Assembly: GCA_946542235.1 (NCBI GenBank)
Contig: CAMNKK010000010.1
Location: 1 to 39,486 of the forward strand
DNA: 39,486 nucleotides
From: an uncultured Clostridia bacterium
GTDB taxonomy: Bacteria; Bacillota; Clostridia; Christensenellales; Aristaeellaceae
Direction of reading: 5' to 3'
Position 1 is the first letter of the stretch. Each line of letters starts with the position of its first letter. The translations under genes were made by a program, and so were the position numbers. A model generated the notes under the pieces. It worked only from the letters and a program-made list of their open reading frames with translations, was not told where the DNA came from and made no database searches. This document shows, one piece after another, positions 30,867 through 37,737 of this stretch.

Positions 30867-32062
30867 AGTATGATTTTACAACGGTCCTGGACCGCAGGGG
30901 GCATGACATCGTGGCTGCGGAGATGATTCCCTTCGAACAGGCTTCCGTTGCGGAGGGTGTTTCCGCGATTCCGATGTGGATCGCGGATATGAGCTTTCCG
31001 ACGGCCCCCTTTATTCTGGAGGCCATGGAAGAGCGGCTCCGCTTTCCCAACCTGGGATATTTTTCCGAGCCGGACGCCTATTATCAGGCGATCATGGACT
31101 GGCACCGGACCCGGAAGGGCGTGCGGGATCTGACGCCGCAGTGCATCGGATATGAAAACGGGGTGCTGGGCGGCGTCAGCTCCGCGATTCGCGTGCTGAC
31201 CTCTCCGGGCGACGCCGTTCTCCTTCATTCGCCGACCTATGTGGGGTTTACCCATGTGCTGGAGGATACGGGAAGAAAAGCGGTCCACAGTCCGCTGGTC
31301 CGGGACGCGGAGGGCATCTGGCGGATGGACTATGCCGATATGGACCGGAAGCTGAAGGAAAACAAAATACACCTGGCGGTATTCTGCTCTCCCCATAACC
31401 CGACGGGACGGGTCTGGGAGGAGGAGGAAATCCGCCGGGCGATGGAAGTCTATGCGGAGAATCACTGCCTGGTGATCTCGGACGAAATCTGGTCGGATCT
31501 GATCATGCCGGGGCACCGCCACATTCCGACCCAGAGCGTGTCCGCGGACGCGAAAAACAGGACCATTGCCTTTTACGCGCCCAGCAAGACCTTTTCGCTG
31601 GCCGGGCTGATCGGTTCCTATCATGTGGTTTATGAAGAAAGGCTGCGGGACCGGCTTCGCCGGGAAGGGGAGCTGACGCATTACAACAGCCAGAATGTGC
31701 TGTCCATGGCTGCCCTGCTGGGCGCCTATACCCGGGGAGCCGAATGGGTGGATGAACTGTGCGGCGTACTGGACCGGAATCTCGCCTACGCGGTTGATTT
31801 CATCCGGAGCCGCTTTTCCGGAGTACAGGTGATGCGGCCCCAGGGGACCTATATGCTTTTCCTGGACTGCGGAGAATGGTGCCGCCGCAGCGGGGTCTCC
31901 ATTCAGGAGCTGCAGCGCCGCGGCGTTCAGGCGGGCGTGATCTGGCAGAACGGGGAGACATTTCTCTGGCCGGACTCCATCCGGATGAATCTCGCGCTGC
32001 CCTTTTCCCTGCTGCAGGAGGCGATGGAGCGGCTGGACCGCCATGCCTTCGGCAAGGGCTGA
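30863..32062 (+). CDS. MalY/PatB-type aminotransferase (cysteine-S-conjugate beta-lyase)
   Basis: A 399-residue PLP-dependent fold-type I enzyme. The MalY/PatB signature is visible at the N-terminus (PMWIADMSFPTAPFI, 37-51). The PLP-binding lysine is K242 in YAPSKTFSLAGL, with FCSPHNPTGR (174-183) and ISDEIWSDL (205-213) as the cofactor-binding motifs. These enzymes cleave C-S bonds in cystathionine and cysteine conjugates to give pyruvate, ammonia and a thiol, and provide methionine precursors; the subgroup also includes aminotransferases. The ATG overlaps the flavin reductase stop (ATGA). Length is typical (about 390). The reductase linkage hints at sulfur metabolism, but this is inference. 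Confidence 0.93.
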   Translation: MKYDFTTVLDRRGHDIVAAEMIPFEQASVAEGVSAIPMWIADMSFPTAPFILEAMEERLRFPNLGYFSEPDAYYQAIMDWHRTRKGVRDLTPQCIGYENGVLGGVSSAIRVLTSPGDAVLLHSPTYVGFTHVLEDTGRKAVHSPLVRDAEGIWRMDYADMDRKLKENKIHLAVFCSPHNPTGRVWEEEEIRRAMEVYAENHCLVISDEIWSDLIMPGHRHIPTQSVSADAKNRTIAFYAPSKTFSLAGLIGSYHVVYEERLRDRLRREGELTHYNSQNVLSMAALLGAYTRGAEWVDELCGVLDRNLAYAVDFIRSRFSGVQVMRPQGTYMLFLDCGEWCRRSGVSIQELQRRGVQAGVIWQNGETFLWPDSIRMNLALPFSLLQEAMERLDRHAFGKG

Positions 32063-32085
32063 AGGAAGCGCTTCGCCTTACAGCC
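32057..32085. terminator. Possible shared hairpin between convergent genes
   Basis: GGCTG-AAGG (32057-32065) and CCTT-CAGCC (32076-32085, one bulged A) form a 9-bp imperfect stem spanning both stop codons, with no clear U-tract. It is the only candidate terminator in the 15-bp space between the aminotransferase and the repressor gene. Confidence 0.35.
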
Positions 32086-33124
32086 GGCGGAAGCCGAGAT
32101 GCGCGCCGCAGCTTTCGCGGATCACCAGGGTGGCCTCCCGTACGATGGCGAAGGAGCGGGAGGAGGATTCCCGGGCGAGCAGCAGCTCCCGGACGGCGCT
32201 TTGCGCCATTTCTTCCGGATGCAGGTCCACGGAGGTCAGGGAAGGATCCGTATAGGCGCAGAAGAACTGGTTGTCACAGCCGATGATGGCCATGTCCCGG
32301 GGCAGGGAGAGCCCCATTCTTTTCAGCTGCTTCATGGCGCCCAGGGCGACCAGGTCGTTGAAGGTGACGATGGCCGTGGGCCAGCGGGAGGAATCCAGGC
32401 CGGAGAGCATCCGGAGGACGGCTCTTTCGCCGCTTTCCATATCGTAGCCCGCGTCCACGTGGTAGGCCGGATCGTCCGACAGGTTCATCAGGCGAAGCTG
32501 CTCCAGGAACCCCTCGCCGCGGCGGGAGGTGTCCTTGCTGTGCATGGACCCGCCGAGGAAGGCGATGCGCCTGTGCCCCAGGGTGTGCAGATGCCGGACG
32601 GGCAGCCGGGAACAATTGACCAGGTCGCTCTGGATGCAGATGCATTCCAGCGATACGTCCGGCGGGCAGATCGTGGCGACTGGCATGTATTTTCCGAGCT
32701 TGTCCAGGGCGAAGTTCAGGTCGTCCCGGTCAGCGGACCAGATGCTTCCCGCGAAGAGAACCCCATCCATCCGGCAGCGGATCAGCTCGCTGACCAGCTC
32801 CGAGGAGATGGCCTGGTTTTCCATGGTCTGGAAAAGGCGGATGCTGCAGTGGTTTTTTTCCGCTTCCCAGTAGGCCGCGTCCAGAATCCGGTTGAAATAC
32901 AGGTTGGAAATCACCGGGAGCACCACGGCCAGCGTGCGGCTCCTGCCGCTTTCGAGATTCTGGGCGGACAGGCTGGGGGTATAGTCGTGGGCGTCAATGA
33001 CCTGCTGTACCCTCTGGCGGGTGGCCTCCCTTACGTGAGGATCCCTGCGGACCACGCGGGTTACCGTGGCGGTGGAGACCCCGGCTTCCCGGGCGATGTC
33101 ATAGATGGTTGCTTTTCTGCTCAT
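32078..33124 (-). CDS. LacI-family transcriptional repressor
   Basis: A 348-residue repressor. The LacI helix-turn-helix is residues 6-26 (TIYDIAREAGVSTATVTRVVR), with the hinge LSAQNLESGRSRTLAVV, then a periplasmic-binding-protein-like effector domain (about 63-345) with IGCDNQFFCAYTDPSLTSVD near the end as in sugar-responsive members. ATG at 33124 has GGGAGGGAAGC upstream; longer in-frame starts lack an RBS. It is divergent from the transporter/GH88/glucuronidase operon, and palindromes centred on CG (the usual LacI-family operator form) lie at both promoters. Control of that operon, and autoregulation, is strongly suggested. The inducer is probably a uronic-acid oligosaccharide or glucuronate derivative; not shown by sequence. 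Confidence 0.93.
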   Translation of the reverse strand: MSRKATIYDIAREAGVSTATVTRVVRRDPHVREATRQRVQQVIDAHDYTPSLSAQNLESGRSRTLAVVLPVISNLYFNRILDAAYWEAEKNHCSIRLFQTMENQAISSELVSELIRCRMDGVLFAGSIWSADRDDLNFALDKLGKYMPVATICPPDVSLECICIQSDLVNCSRLPVRHLHTLGHRRIAFLGGSMHSKDTSRRGEGFLEQLRLMNLSDDPAYHVDAGYDMESGERAVLRMLSGLDSSRWPTAIVTFNDLVALGAMKQLKRMGLSLPRDMAIIGCDNQFFCAYTDPSLTSVDLHPEEMAQSAVRELLLARESSSRSFAIVREATLVIRESCGAHLGFRRL

Positions 33125-33143
33125 CTTGCTTCCCTCCCCCTGT

Positions 33144-33172
33144 ATCCTAACACGATCTGCGGAGAAACGCAA
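33144..33172 (-). promoter_or_regulatory. Promoter for the LacI-family gene
   Basis: On the minus strand TTGCGT (33172-33167) and TAGGAT (33149-33144) are 17 bp apart. An operator lies directly upstream of the -35 box. Confidence 0.5.
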
Positions 33173-33177
33173 TAAAA

Positions 33178-33193
33178 ATGTTACCGATAACAT
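33178..33193. promoter_or_regulatory. LacI-type operator 1
   Basis: ATGTTACCGATAACAT is a 16-bp palindrome with half sites ATGTTA/TAACAT around a central CG, matching the reverse complement at all but the two bases flanking the centre. It lies beside the repressor's own promoter. Confidence 0.75.
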
Positions 33194-33235
33194 GAATCTC
33201 GGTCTCTTTTTTTGCACTCTTTTTCCAAAAAACTC

Positions 33236-33264
33236 TTGACAATAAGGAGCAAAAGCAATAGTAT
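33236..33264 (+). promoter_or_regulatory. Promoter for the sugar uptake/glucuronidase operon
   Basis: A perfect TTGACA (33236-33241) and TAGTAT (33259-33264, 4/6) are 17 bp apart. The predicted start (about 33271) is roughly 60 bp before operator 2, so repression there would block elongation. Confidence 0.7.
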
Positions 33265-33330
33265 TTAGACAAATTCAGGGGAAGGGAACGGAAGAATGGT
33301 CCGGAGAAAGCCGAGAAAACCCTCCGAGCT

Positions 33331-33346
33331 GTGAAACCGATAACAT
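33331..33346. promoter_or_regulatory. LacI-type operator 2
   Basis: GTGAAACCGATAACAT shares the right half and centre (ACCGATAACAT, 11 bases) with operator 1, and has a degenerate left half. It lies between the operon promoter and the RBS of the solute-binding protein gene. Confidence 0.65.
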
Positions 33347-33378
33347 TTCCCAAAAGAAGGATGAAGGAGGAAACTTTC

Positions 33379-34620
33379 ATGAAGAAAATGCTGTCTGTGC
33401 TGCTGGCCGCGATGATGCTGCTTTCGCTGCTGGCCATGCCCGCCCTGGCCGAGGACCAGGTGCTGACCGTCGTCACCTGGGACGCCACGACCACTCCCTA
33501 TCTGATTGCCCAGAAGGAAGCCTTTGAAGCGTCCCATCCCGGCGTCAAAATCGAGTACGTCGATGTCGCTTCTCAGGACTACGCGGTGAAGACCACCACG
33601 ATGCTGGAAGGCGGAGACAAGAGCGACGTGATCATGATCAAGGAAATCGACAACCTGATCAACTGGCAGGCCCAGGGCTTTGCCGCCCCGCTGACCGACT
33701 ACATCGGCGGCTATGATCTGTCCGGGTTCGTCGGCACGGAAGCGAACTACGCGGTGGACGGCGTCCAGTACGCGATCCCCTTCCGCAGCGACTTCTGGGT
33801 GCTGTTCTACAACAAGGATCTGTTCGACGCGGCCGGCGTGGAGTATCCCACCAATGACATGACCTGGGATCAGTACGCCGAGCTGGCCAAGAAGATGACC
33901 GACAAGGAGAAGGATGTTTACGGAACCCATTATCACACCTGGCTGTCCGCTGTGGCCAACTGGGCTGTGTGCGACGGTGTGAACACCCTGGCGGACCGGA
34001 ACTATGACGATCTGCTGTACTTCTACAAGCTGTACCAGGATCTGGAAGACAACGGCGCCTGCATGAGCTATGCGGATCTGAAGGCTTCCGGCCTGCACTA
34101 TTCCGCGGCCTTCGCCAACGGCAACGTGGCGATGATGCCCATGGGCTACTGGTACGTTTCCACCCTGATCGGTTACAACAAGGACGGCACCTGCAACTTC
34201 AACTGGGGCATCACCGCGGTTCCGCACGCCGAGGGCGTGGCTGCCGGTTCTTCCTTCGGCAACCTGACCGGCGCCATGATCAACGCGAAGTCCGAGCAGA
34301 AGGATCTGGCCTGGGAGTATGTTTCCTGGCTGGGCGGCGTGGAAGGCGCCAAGGCGACTGCTTCCACCGGCGCCCGTCCCGCCTGGGTTTCCGAGGATGT
34401 TGCGGCTGCCATGTCTTCCGTGGAAGGCTTCCCGGCGGATGAGACCAGCAAGGGCGCGCTGCTGCCCGCGGCCGTCGCCATGGAATGGCCGGTGGCGGAG
34501 AAGGTCTCCGACATCAAGACCATCGTGAACGAAGAGCATACCATGATCATGACCCGTGAAATCACCCCCGAAGAGGGCATCGAAGAGATGAACGAGCGCG
34601 TGGCCGAGCTGTTCGAATAA
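33379..34620 (+). CDS. Extracellular sugar-binding protein of an ABC transporter
   Basis: A 413-residue solute-binding protein (CUT1, cluster B type) that delivers an oligosaccharide to the two permeases encoded next. It begins with a secretory signal MKKMLSVLLAAMMLLSLLAMPALA cut before EDQ. The mature protein shows VLTVVTWDATTTPYL and SDVIMIKEIDNL. No lipobox cysteine is present, so it is not an obvious lipoprotein although Gram-positive binding proteins usually are. The C-terminal EEGIEEMNERVAELFE is typical of the family. ATG at 33379 follows AAGGAGGAAAC; GTG 33331 upstream overlaps the operator and lacks a fit. First structural gene of the uronide operon; a terminator directly follows, so it is probably made in excess over the permeases. 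Confidence 0.92.
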   Translation: MKKMLSVLLAAMMLLSLLAMPALAEDQVLTVVTWDATTTPYLIAQKEAFEASHPGVKIEYVDVASQDYAVKTTTMLEGGDKSDVIMIKEIDNLINWQAQGFAAPLTDYIGGYDLSGFVGTEANYAVDGVQYAIPFRSDFWVLFYNKDLFDAAGVEYPTNDMTWDQYAELAKKMTDKEKDVYGTHYHTWLSAVANWAVCDGVNTLADRNYDDLLYFYKLYQDLEDNGACMSYADLKASGLHYSAAFANGNVAMMPMGYWYVSTLIGYNKDGTCNFNWGITAVPHAEGVAAGSSFGNLTGAMINAKSEQKDLAWEYVSWLGGVEGAKATASTGARPAWVSEDVAAAMSSVEGFPADETSKGALLPAAVAMEWPVAEKVSDIKTIVNEEHTMIMTREITPEEGIEEMNERVAELFE

Positions 34621-34645
34621 TCAGATTGAATAGCGATTGATCCCA

Positions 34646-34680
34646 GGCAGGGAAGGCTGCTTGCCTTCCCTGCCTTTTTT
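34646..34680 (+). terminator. Terminator between binding protein and permeases
   Basis: A perfect 12-bp stem (GGCAGGGAAGGC, 34646-34657, with GCCTTCCCTGCC, 34663-34674) closes a 5-nt loop and is followed by TTTTTT. No new promoter is evident before the permeases, so partial read-through is likely and would lower permease expression relative to the binding protein. Confidence 0.85.
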
Positions 34681-34708
34681 GAGAACAAGGGAAAGGAACT
34701 GATGAGTC

Positions 34709-35665
34709 ATGAGCCAGGCGGAAGTGAGAAAAGTCCGGCACAGGATGAGCAAACTGGAAAGAAAAAACACCCTGGTGGCCTATTCTTTTCTGGCACCCAA
34801 TTTTATCGGGTTTGCGGTTTTTACGCTGGTCCCGGTGATCTGCGCTGTCCTTCTGTCGCTGTTTGAGTGGAACGGCGGAGACATTTCCAAACTGAAATTT
34901 GTCGGCCTGGAGAACTATGCCACGATTTTCGCGACCAAAAAGGTGGCGGAGAAGGGCATCGAATACTTCTTCAACCGGGCGGACCTGGGTATCGCGCTGA
35001 AGAACACCGTTTACTACACGGTGGTTACGGTGCCGCTGACGATTGTCTGTGCCCTGGCCCTGGCGCTGCTGCTGAACAAGATCAAGGGCGCGGTGTTCTT
35101 CCGGACGGTCTTCTTCTTTCCCTATGTGTCCTCCATGGTGGCGATCTGCGTCTGCTGGTCCTTCATGCTGATGAAGGACGGCCCCATCAACCAGCTCATC
35201 ATGGCGCTGGGGATCAATTTCAACAAGGGGTGGACCGCGGACAGCACCATGGCCATCTGGTCCATTATTCTGGTGAGCGTCTGGCGGAACATGGGCTATT
35301 ATATGGTCCTGTATCTGGCAGCGCTGCAGGGAATTCCCCGGGAGCTCATGGAAGCGGCTACGGTGGACGGGGCGAACAAATGGCAGCAGTTCCTGCATGT
35401 GACCCTGCCCCAGCTGAAGCCCACCACCTTTTTCGTCTCCGTGATGATGGTCATCTCCTGCTTCAAGATCTATGACGTGGTGGCAATCATGACGGACGGC
35501 GGCCCCGGCCGGGCGACCAAGATGCTGGTGACCTATATCTATGACGAGGCCTTCGTCAAGGTCCGGTACGGTCAGGCCAGCGCCATCTCCATGATCCTGC
35601 TGATCATCGTGCTGGCGGTCACCATTATCCAGTTCAGCTCCGAGAAGAAATTCTCAAACGACTGA
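34709..35665 (+). CDS. Sugar ABC transporter permease, MalF/LacF type
   Basis: A 318-residue membrane protein with about six spans. It starts with a basic cytoplasmic tail, then SFLAPNFIGFAVFTLVPVIC and VKNT-like SFKNTVYYTVV (ALKNTVYYTVVTVPL). The EAA loop that contacts the ATPase is EAATVDGANKWQQFLHVTLP. The end ITMI/FSSEKKF is as in this family. No ATPase gene is in the window; a shared MsmX-type ATPase elsewhere is usual in clostridia. It pairs with the next permease, whose gene starts 19 bp later. Confidence 0.93.
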   Translation: MSQAEVRKVRHRMSKLERKNTLVAYSFLAPNFIGFAVFTLVPVICAVLLSLFEWNGGDISKLKFVGLENYATIFATKKVAEKGIEYFFNRADLGIALKNTVYYTVVTVPLTIVCALALALLLNKIKGAVFFRTVFFFPYVSSMVAICVCWSFMLMKDGPINQLIMALGINFNKGWTADSTMAIWSIILVSVWRNMGYYMVLYLAALQGIPRELMEAATVDGANKWQQFLHVTLPQLKPTTFFVSVMMVISCFKIYDVVAIMTDGGPGRATKMLVTYIYDEAFVKVRYGQASAISMILLIIVLAVTIIQFSSEKKFSND

Positions 35666-35684
35666 GGAAGGAGGAGAAAAGAAG

Positions 35685-36551
35685 ATGGAAGCTGCTGTTC
35701 ACAGCCGGGAAATCCGGAAGGACAACCCGACCCTGCGCAAGATCCTGCGGACGGTCATCTGGATCCTGCTGATCCTGCTTTCGGCCTTTACCCTGATTCC
35801 CTTTGTGTGGATGGTCTCCTCCTCGCTGAAGCTGGACCGGGAGGTGTTTGCCTTCCCGATGCGCTGGATTCCGGAGACCTTTCACTGGGAGAACTATTCC
35901 CTGATCTGGCAGCGGGTCCCGCTGATCACCTATTTCAAAAACACCGCGTTTATCGCCATCGTGGTCACCGTCCTGCAGACGCTGACCTCCTCCTTTGCGG
36001 CCTATGCTTTCGCAAAGCTGAGCTTCCGGGGGCGGGACGCGCTGTTCCTGTGCTATATCGGAACCATTGCGGTGCCGTGGCAGGCCTACATGCTTCCCCA
36101 GTTCATCATGATGCGGTCCATGGGACTGTATGATACCCTGTGGGCCATGGTGGTGCTGCAGGCCTTCTCTGCTTTCGGCGTGTTCCTGATGCGTCAGTTC
36201 TACCGTTCGATTCCCTCGGAGCTGTGCGAGGCAGCCCGGCTGGACGGCTTAAGCGAATACGGCATCTGGGCGCGGATCATGCTGCCCCTGTCCAAGGCGG
36301 CGATCGCCACGCTGGTCATCTTCACCTTTGTGAGCACCTGGAACGACTACATGGGCCCGATGATCTACCTGACCCGGGACATCAACAAGACGGTGCAGGT
36401 GGGTCTGCGCAGGTTTATCCAGGAGAACTCCAGTGATTACCATCTGATCATGGCAGCGTCCCTCTGCTCGCTGCTGCCGGTGTCGGTGGTGTTCCTCTGC
36501 CTGCAGCGGTACTTCATTGAGGGGATCGCCACGTCGGGGCTGAAGGGATGA
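35685..36551 (+). CDS. Sugar ABC transporter permease, MalG/LacG type
   Basis: A 288-residue partner permease with six spans (first ILLILLSAFTLIPFVWMVSSS). The EAA loop is EAARLDGLSEYGIWARIMLP and the tail RYFIEGIATSGLKG is the usual ending of this family, as in the partial permease at the start of the window. AGGAAGGAGGAGAAAAG precedes ATG 35685. The GH88 gene follows after 52 bp. Confidence 0.93.
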   Translation: MEAAVHSREIRKDNPTLRKILRTVIWILLILLSAFTLIPFVWMVSSSLKLDREVFAFPMRWIPETFHWENYSLIWQRVPLITYFKNTAFIAIVVTVLQTLTSSFAAYAFAKLSFRGRDALFLCYIGTIAVPWQAYMLPQFIMMRSMGLYDTLWAMVVLQAFSAFGVFLMRQFYRSIPSELCEAARLDGLSEYGIWARIMLPLSKAAIATLVIFTFVSTWNDYMGPMIYLTRDINKTVQVGLRRFIQENSSDYHLIMAASLCSLLPVSVVFLCLQRYFIEGIATSGLKG

Positions 36552-36603
36552 ACGGATACGGGATCACAGCTGCCTGAGGCAATACCGGAGGAGGTGCGGA
36601 AGC

Positions 36604-37713
36604 TTGCGGAATCACTATGAAGATGCCCTGAAACGGATCGCGGAAAAATTCAGAAGGACCGCGGAGACGGCGGCGGAGGAAGGAATCATTCCCTATCAGA
36701 GCGCGGAGGGAAAATGGATCGTCAGTCCTTATGACGGAAACAGCTGGTGGACCGGCGGCTTCTGGCCGGGGCTGATGTGGCAGCTCTGGAAGCTGACGGG
36801 GGACGGCTTCTTCCTGACGGAAGCCCGGCGGGCGGAAAAGCTGCTGACGGATGAGTTCCGTACCTTCCGGAAGCTGAACCATGATGTGGGATTCATGTAT
36901 CTGCTGTCCTGCGGGGCGGACGCCAAACTGACCGGGGATGAGCAGGCGGAAACGGATCTGCTGCACGCGGCGTCCCTGCTGATGGGCCGGTTTAACCCGG
37001 CCGGGTTCATCCGGGCCTGGAACGAGCCGGAGCGGACGGGGTTTGCCATTATCGACTGCATGATGAACCTGACGCTGCTGTACCGCGCCAGCCGGGATAC
37101 CGGGGATCCGAGGTTCCGGCAGGTAGCCGGGATCCATGCCGATACCACCCTGCGGGAATTCCTGCGGGAGGACGGGTCGGTCAGCCACATCATCGAACTG
37201 GATCCCGAAACCGGGAAGCGGGTGCGGGAGCACCCGGGCCAGGGCTGGGCGCTGGGAAGCCAATGGAGCCGGGGGCAGGCCTGGGGGCTGTACGGATTCG
37301 CGCTGGCCTTCCGCCATCTGCAAAAGCCGGAATATCTGGAGGCAGCGGAGCGGATTGCCCGCAATTTTACGGCGCATATCCGGGAGGACGGCCTGACGGA
37401 CTGCGATTTCTGCCAGCCGGCCGGGGAGGAGCGGATTGACAACATCGCCGGCGCTGTCGCCGCCTGCGGTCTGATGGAGCTGGCCGGGCTGACGGGAGAG
37501 GAAGAATGGGCGGCCCAGGGGCGGCGGCTGGTGGACGGACTGCTGGACCACTGTGCGGACTGGGGAGACAGCCGCTGCGGCATTCTGACACATTGCACCG
37601 CCAGCTATCATGACGACGGCGCGGGAAGGCATACCAATATTCTTTACGGAGACTATTTTCTGACAGAAGCGCTGATGCGAATCTGCGGCAGGGACGCGGA
37701 GCTGTGGAGCTGA
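36604..37713 (+). CDS. Unsaturated uronyl hydrolase, glycoside hydrolase family 88
   Basis: A 369-residue cytosolic enzyme that removes the 4,5-unsaturated uronic acid left at the non-reducing end by polysaccharide lyases, by hydrating the vinyl ether. The alpha/alpha barrel has the two key aspartates D94 (LNHDVGFM) and D151 (AIIDCMMNL), plus NSWWTGGFWPGLMW (46-59) and QWSRGQAWGLYG (about 225-236), all typical of GH88. The start is TTG 36604, with GGAGGAGG nine bases upstream; the first in-frame ATG lies far inside. Being in an operon with a beta-glucuronidase, it would process glycosaminoglycan, xanthan or plant-uronide fragments cut by an extracellular lyase. A GH105 rhamnogalacturonyl hydrolase is a less likely alternative. 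Confidence 0.9.
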   Translation: MRNHYEDALKRIAEKFRRTAETAAEEGIIPYQSAEGKWIVSPYDGNSWWTGGFWPGLMWQLWKLTGDGFFLTEARRAEKLLTDEFRTFRKLNHDVGFMYLLSCGADAKLTGDEQAETDLLHAASLLMGRFNPAGFIRAWNEPERTGFAIIDCMMNLTLLYRASRDTGDPRFRQVAGIHADTTLREFLREDGSVSHIIELDPETGKRVREHPGQGWALGSQWSRGQAWGLYGFALAFRHLQKPEYLEAAERIARNFTAHIREDGLTDCDFCQPAGEERIDNIAGAVAACGLMELAGLTGEEEWAAQGRRLVDGLLDHCADWGDSRCGILTHCTASYHDDGAGRHTNILYGDYFLTEALMRICGRDAELWS

Positions 37714-37737
37714 CGGGAAAAGAGGGGAGAATCCGGC

